DNA of 15,079 nucleotides. Source: an uncultured Clostridia bacterium (GTDB taxonomy: Bacteria; Bacillota; Clostridia; TANB77; CAG-508). The notes under the pieces were generated by a model. The model had not been told where the DNA came from, made no database searches, and saw only the letters and a program-made list of their open reading frames with translations. Positions within the stretch are counted from its first letter, which is position 1, and the number at the start of each line of letters is the position of its first letter. The stretch is taken from NCBI GenBank assembly GCA_934183045.1, contig CAKPRW010000033.1:1-15079 (forward strand). Direction: 5' to 3'. Of this stretch, positions 13,070 to 15,079 are shown piece after piece. Position numbers and translations under genes: made by a program.

Positions 13070-13825
13070 ATGAAGGATATTTTAAAACAAATTATAGCTA
13101 AAAAATATTTTCATATATGTATGATACTTATAATAGTGGTATCCCTATTGTTCGTATTAGGTATAGTTATTCTACGATATAATGTAGAAGGTGAAACTAA
13201 CATGCCATTTAATGTATCAAAAATTAGTATAATAAGTTCTACAGAAGGAATAGATAAAGATAGTGGAGAAAATAAGTGGGCATTCGATATTAATCAAAAT
13301 AATGATATATTTATATATGTAGAAAAAAATAGTCAATATCAAAAAAATGAAGTTATAAAAACTATAGATATTACAAATATTAAAATTACTAAAGATATAG
13401 ATAAAGGTAATAAAGTTATATATAAACCAGAACAATCTTCAGAAAATTCAATGTTTGTTAATAAAGAAGAAAATAAAGTTGATTCAATTGAATATGTAGG
13501 AGCGATGGAGTCTAACATACAAAAAATGCAGATATCAAATCAGGGTGGAATTATTGCCTTTAGATATGCAAATGATAAAATAGGTGAATATGTTTCAAAT
13601 GATGATGAAGTTAATCATAGCAATTTACTAAAAAGTGCAAATATTACTCAAGAAGATTTGCAAGCACAAATAAATTTTGATATTATAATAAAAGTTGAGT
13701 CAGGAAAAGAATATCAAGCAAATATTTCATTAGATGTCCCTGTGAAAAATATTGTTGAAGAAGGGACTAGTTCAATTGAGAAAACTGATTTGAATAATAT
13801 AATTTTTAAAAGAATAAAAAATTAA
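13070..13825 (+). CDS. Membrane-anchored extracytoplasmic protein, unknown function
   Basis: 251 residues from ATG 13070, which has GGAGG 5 bases upstream; a TTG at 13058 lies before that site and is unlikely. A short basic cytoplasmic end (MKDILKQIIAKKYFH) is followed by one membrane helix (about 16-37) and then a soluble outer part rich in Asn, Asp, Lys and beta-type sequence, for example KISIISSTEGIDKD, KWAFDINQNNDIFIYVEKN, ITNIKITKDIDKGNK and IDIIIKVESGKEYQANISLD-like stretches. No lipobox, sortase motif, protease or known repeat is seen. It lies 18 bases after tadA with the same strand and may be cotranscribed. I believe related proteins occur beside tadA in other Clostridia, but cannot verify it. 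A wall- or spore-associated role would be guesswork. Confidence 0.78.
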   Translation: MKDILKQIIAKKYFHICMILIIVVSLLFVLGIVILRYNVEGETNMPFNVSKISIISSTEGIDKDSGENKWAFDINQNNDIFIYVEKNSQYQKNEVIKTIDITNIKITKDIDKGNKVIYKPEQSSENSMFVNKEENKVDSIEYVGAMESNIQKMQISNQGGIIAFRYANDKIGEYVSNDDEVNHSNLLKSANITQEDLQAQINFDIIIKVESGKEYQANISLDVPVKNIVEEGTSSIEKTDLNNIIFKRIKN

Positions 13826-13838
13826 CTAAATATTTTAC

Positions 13839-13867
13839 TTGATTAAAATGATAATTCAGTATATAAT
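13839..13867 (+). promoter_or_regulatory. Promoter of the SRP RNA gene
   Basis: TTGATT (13839-13844), 17-base spacer, TATAAT (13862-13867). The predicted start (about 13874) coincides with the start of the SRP RNA stem, which fixes the 5' end. Confidence 0.75.
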
Positions 13868-13872
13868 ACGAA

Positions 13873-14003
13873 TGGTATGTATTTAATCTTTGTATGGAGA
13901 GTATCCAATAAAGACCTATGAATCTTGTCAGGTCCGGAAGGAAGCAGCAATAAGTAGACATCTTTATGTGGAGACTTTCCATAGAGAGATTAAGTACAGC
14001 CAT
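13873..14003 (+). ncRNA. ffs: Signal recognition particle 4.5S-type RNA
   Basis: The invariant SRP domain is plain: GTCAGGTCCGGAAGGAAGCA at 13928-13947, with the GGAA tetraloop and the asymmetric internal loop that binds the Ffh M domain. The ends pair to form one long hairpin: ATGG...TTTAATCT...TATGGA at the 5' side with TCCATA...AGATTAA...GCCAT at the 3' side. The RNA is about 131 bases, and six T follow at once as terminator. With the promoter defining the 5' end there is no room for an Alu domain, so this is the short form, not the roughly 270-base scRNA of Bacillus. It guides nascent membrane proteins to FtsY and the translocon with Ffh. Confidence 0.92.
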
Positions 14004-14030
14004 TTTTTAAGTATAAAGGATGTGAGAAAT

Positions 14031-15079
14031 ATGGGGTACACAGCTCTTTATAGAAAATTTAGACCATTAACATTTGGTGAAATAGTTGGGCAAGAACACA
14101 TAACTAGAACTTTAAGGAACCAAATAATAGCAAACAGAGTAGGACATGCATATTTGTTTAATGGTAGTAGAGGAACAGGAAAAACATCAGCCGCTAAGGT
14201 TTTAGCAAGAAGTATAAACTGTTTAAACCCTAAAGATGGAGAACCATGCAATGAATGTGATATTTGTAAAGGAGCTATTAATGGATCACTTACGGATATC
14301 GTAGAAATGGATGCTGCTTCTAATAATAGTGTAGAAGATATTAGAAGTATAAGAGAAGAAGTTAATTTTTTACCAACAAAAGCAAAATATAGAGTATATA
14401 TTATAGATGAGGTTCATATGTTATCAACTGGTGCTTTTAATGCCTTACTTAAAACATTAGAGGAACCTCCAGAACATGTGAAATTTATATTGGCAACTAC
14501 AGAACCTCAAAAATTGCCAGCCACAATATTATCAAGATGTCAAAGATTTGATTTTAAAAGAATTTCAAATGAAAATATAAAAAAGAGATTAAAAATTGTA
14601 TGCAAGGAAAGCGATTTAGAGATTACAGAAGAAGCATTAAATATAATAGCTGTTTTGTCAGAAGGTGCAATGAGAGATGCTTTATCAATTTTAGAAAGAT
14701 GTGTTCAAGATGGAGAGAACAAAATTGATGAAGACAAAATAAAAGATTTAGTTGGAATTCCTAAAATAACTTTTGTTCATAGTATAACAAATTCTATCAT
14801 AGACTATAATGTAGATGAAGCATTAAATAATATAGATGTTGTGTTAAATGAAGGAAAAGATATCACTAATTTATTATGGGAAGTTATTAAATATGTTAAA
14901 GACATATTAGTGTTTAAAGCATCTGGAAAATTAGAATTATATAATAAAGAAGAAGTTGAAGAAATCAAAAAAATATCAGAAAAAGTATCTAAAGAAAGAC
15001 TTATTGATTTGGTATATCAATTGTCTGAATTAGAAAATGATATAAAATGGTCTACACAAAAAACAATTATGTTTCAGGC
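14031..15079 (+). CDS. dnaX: DNA polymerase III subunit gamma/tau, 5' part
   Basis: The first 349 codons; the gene runs past the right edge. It is the clamp-loader ATPase of the replisome. Start ATG 14031 follows AAAGGATGTG. Present are MGYTALYRKFRPLTFGEIVGQ, Walker A GSRGTGKT (45-52), a zinc module with Cys64, 73, 76 and 79 (PCNECDIC), Walker B IIDEVHML (124-131), sensor 1 ILATTEP (153-159), the SRC arginine-finger motif (168-170) and sensor 2 EGAMRDALSILE (211-222). From about 225 the lid and collar domains begin. It sits directly after the SRP RNA, as in other Firmicutes. Whether the organism makes gamma by frameshifting cannot be judged, since that region is outside the window. No CGG codon was seen in the part present. 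Confidence 0.97.
   Translation, partial: MGYTALYRKFRPLTFGEIVGQEHITRTLRNQIIANRVGHAYLFNGSRGTGKTSAAKVLARSINCLNPKDGEPCNECDICKGAINGSLTDIVEMDAASNNSVEDIRSIREEVNFLPTKAKYRVYIIDEVHMLSTGAFNALLKTLEEPPEHVKFILATTEPQKLPATILSRCQRFDFKRISNENIKKRLKIVCKESDLEITEEALNIIAVLSEGAMRDALSILERCVQDGENKIDEDKIKDLVGIPKITFVHSITNSIIDYNVDEALNNIDVVLNEGKDITNLLWEVIKYVKDILVFKASGKLELYNKEEVEEIKKISEKVSKERLIDLVYQLSELENDIKWSTQKTIMFQ

Noticed and set aside
13806..14251. Minus-strand open frames across the SRP RNA and dnaX start
   Set aside because: They overlap a certain RNA gene and the conserved dnaX N-terminus, with no ribosome binding site.

Overview
The window is strongly AT-rich DNA from an endospore-forming Clostridia-type Firmicute. 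The sporulation genes (spmA, spmB, spoIIR), an AbrB/SpoVT-type regulator, consensus sigma-A promoters, AGGAGG-like ribosome binding sites and the tadA-SRP RNA-dnaX order all point there; gut Clostridia are a good guess. Most of the window is core genome, split into short divergent or convergent operons separated by hairpins that often work in both directions.

Layout: 1-495 is the 3' part of rsmI (rRNA methylation). An AbrB-like regulator with a Cys4 tail (538-792, minus) is divergent from spmA-spmB (918-2036, spore maturation). 2045-2317 has a perfect sigma-A promoter, a 33-codon hydrophobic/basic reading frame and a long C-rich-loop hairpin. A minus-strand cluster spoIIR-murA-walJ-rlmH (5735 to 2348) follows. 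On the plus strand come an unrecognised 152-residue protein (5946-6404), a UDP-sugar pyrophosphorylase (6509-7759) and a phosphoglucomutase (7884-9611); the last two fit together as a route from hexose phosphate to UDP-sugar. ttcA (tRNA thiolation) is convergent with the mutase. Then come tRNA-Arg(CCT), a probable small RNA on the minus strand, a three-gene Agr-like peptide cassette (11047-12294), a 47-residue basic protein, tadA, a membrane-anchored protein, a small SRP RNA and the 5' part of dnaX.

Two observations stand out. First, spmA and walJ are both interrupted by an apparent +1 frameshift at the same kind of site, NCT-CGG-A. These are the only two in-frame CGG codons I could find in the real genes here. 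Skipping the C in each restores the expected family length and C-terminus (SpmA 196, WalJ 262 residues), makes spmA end in a TAATG overlap with spmB, and puts the walJ stop directly before a hairpin. CGT, CGC, CGA and AGA are all used normally for arginine. This suggests +1 decoding at a rare or unassigned CGG codon; sequencing error is the main alternative.

Second, 11047-12294 looks like a stripped-down Agr quorum-sensing locus: a six-helix membrane protein resembling an AgrC sensor without its kinase, a 16-residue peptide with an SLWFF core and acidic tail, and an AgrB-like protein with the His-x6-Cys pair followed by a long soluble tail. No histidine kinase or response regulator is nearby.

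All calls come from reading the sequence by eye. Family assignments of the core genes are secure; the RNA and regulatory proposals are inferences.
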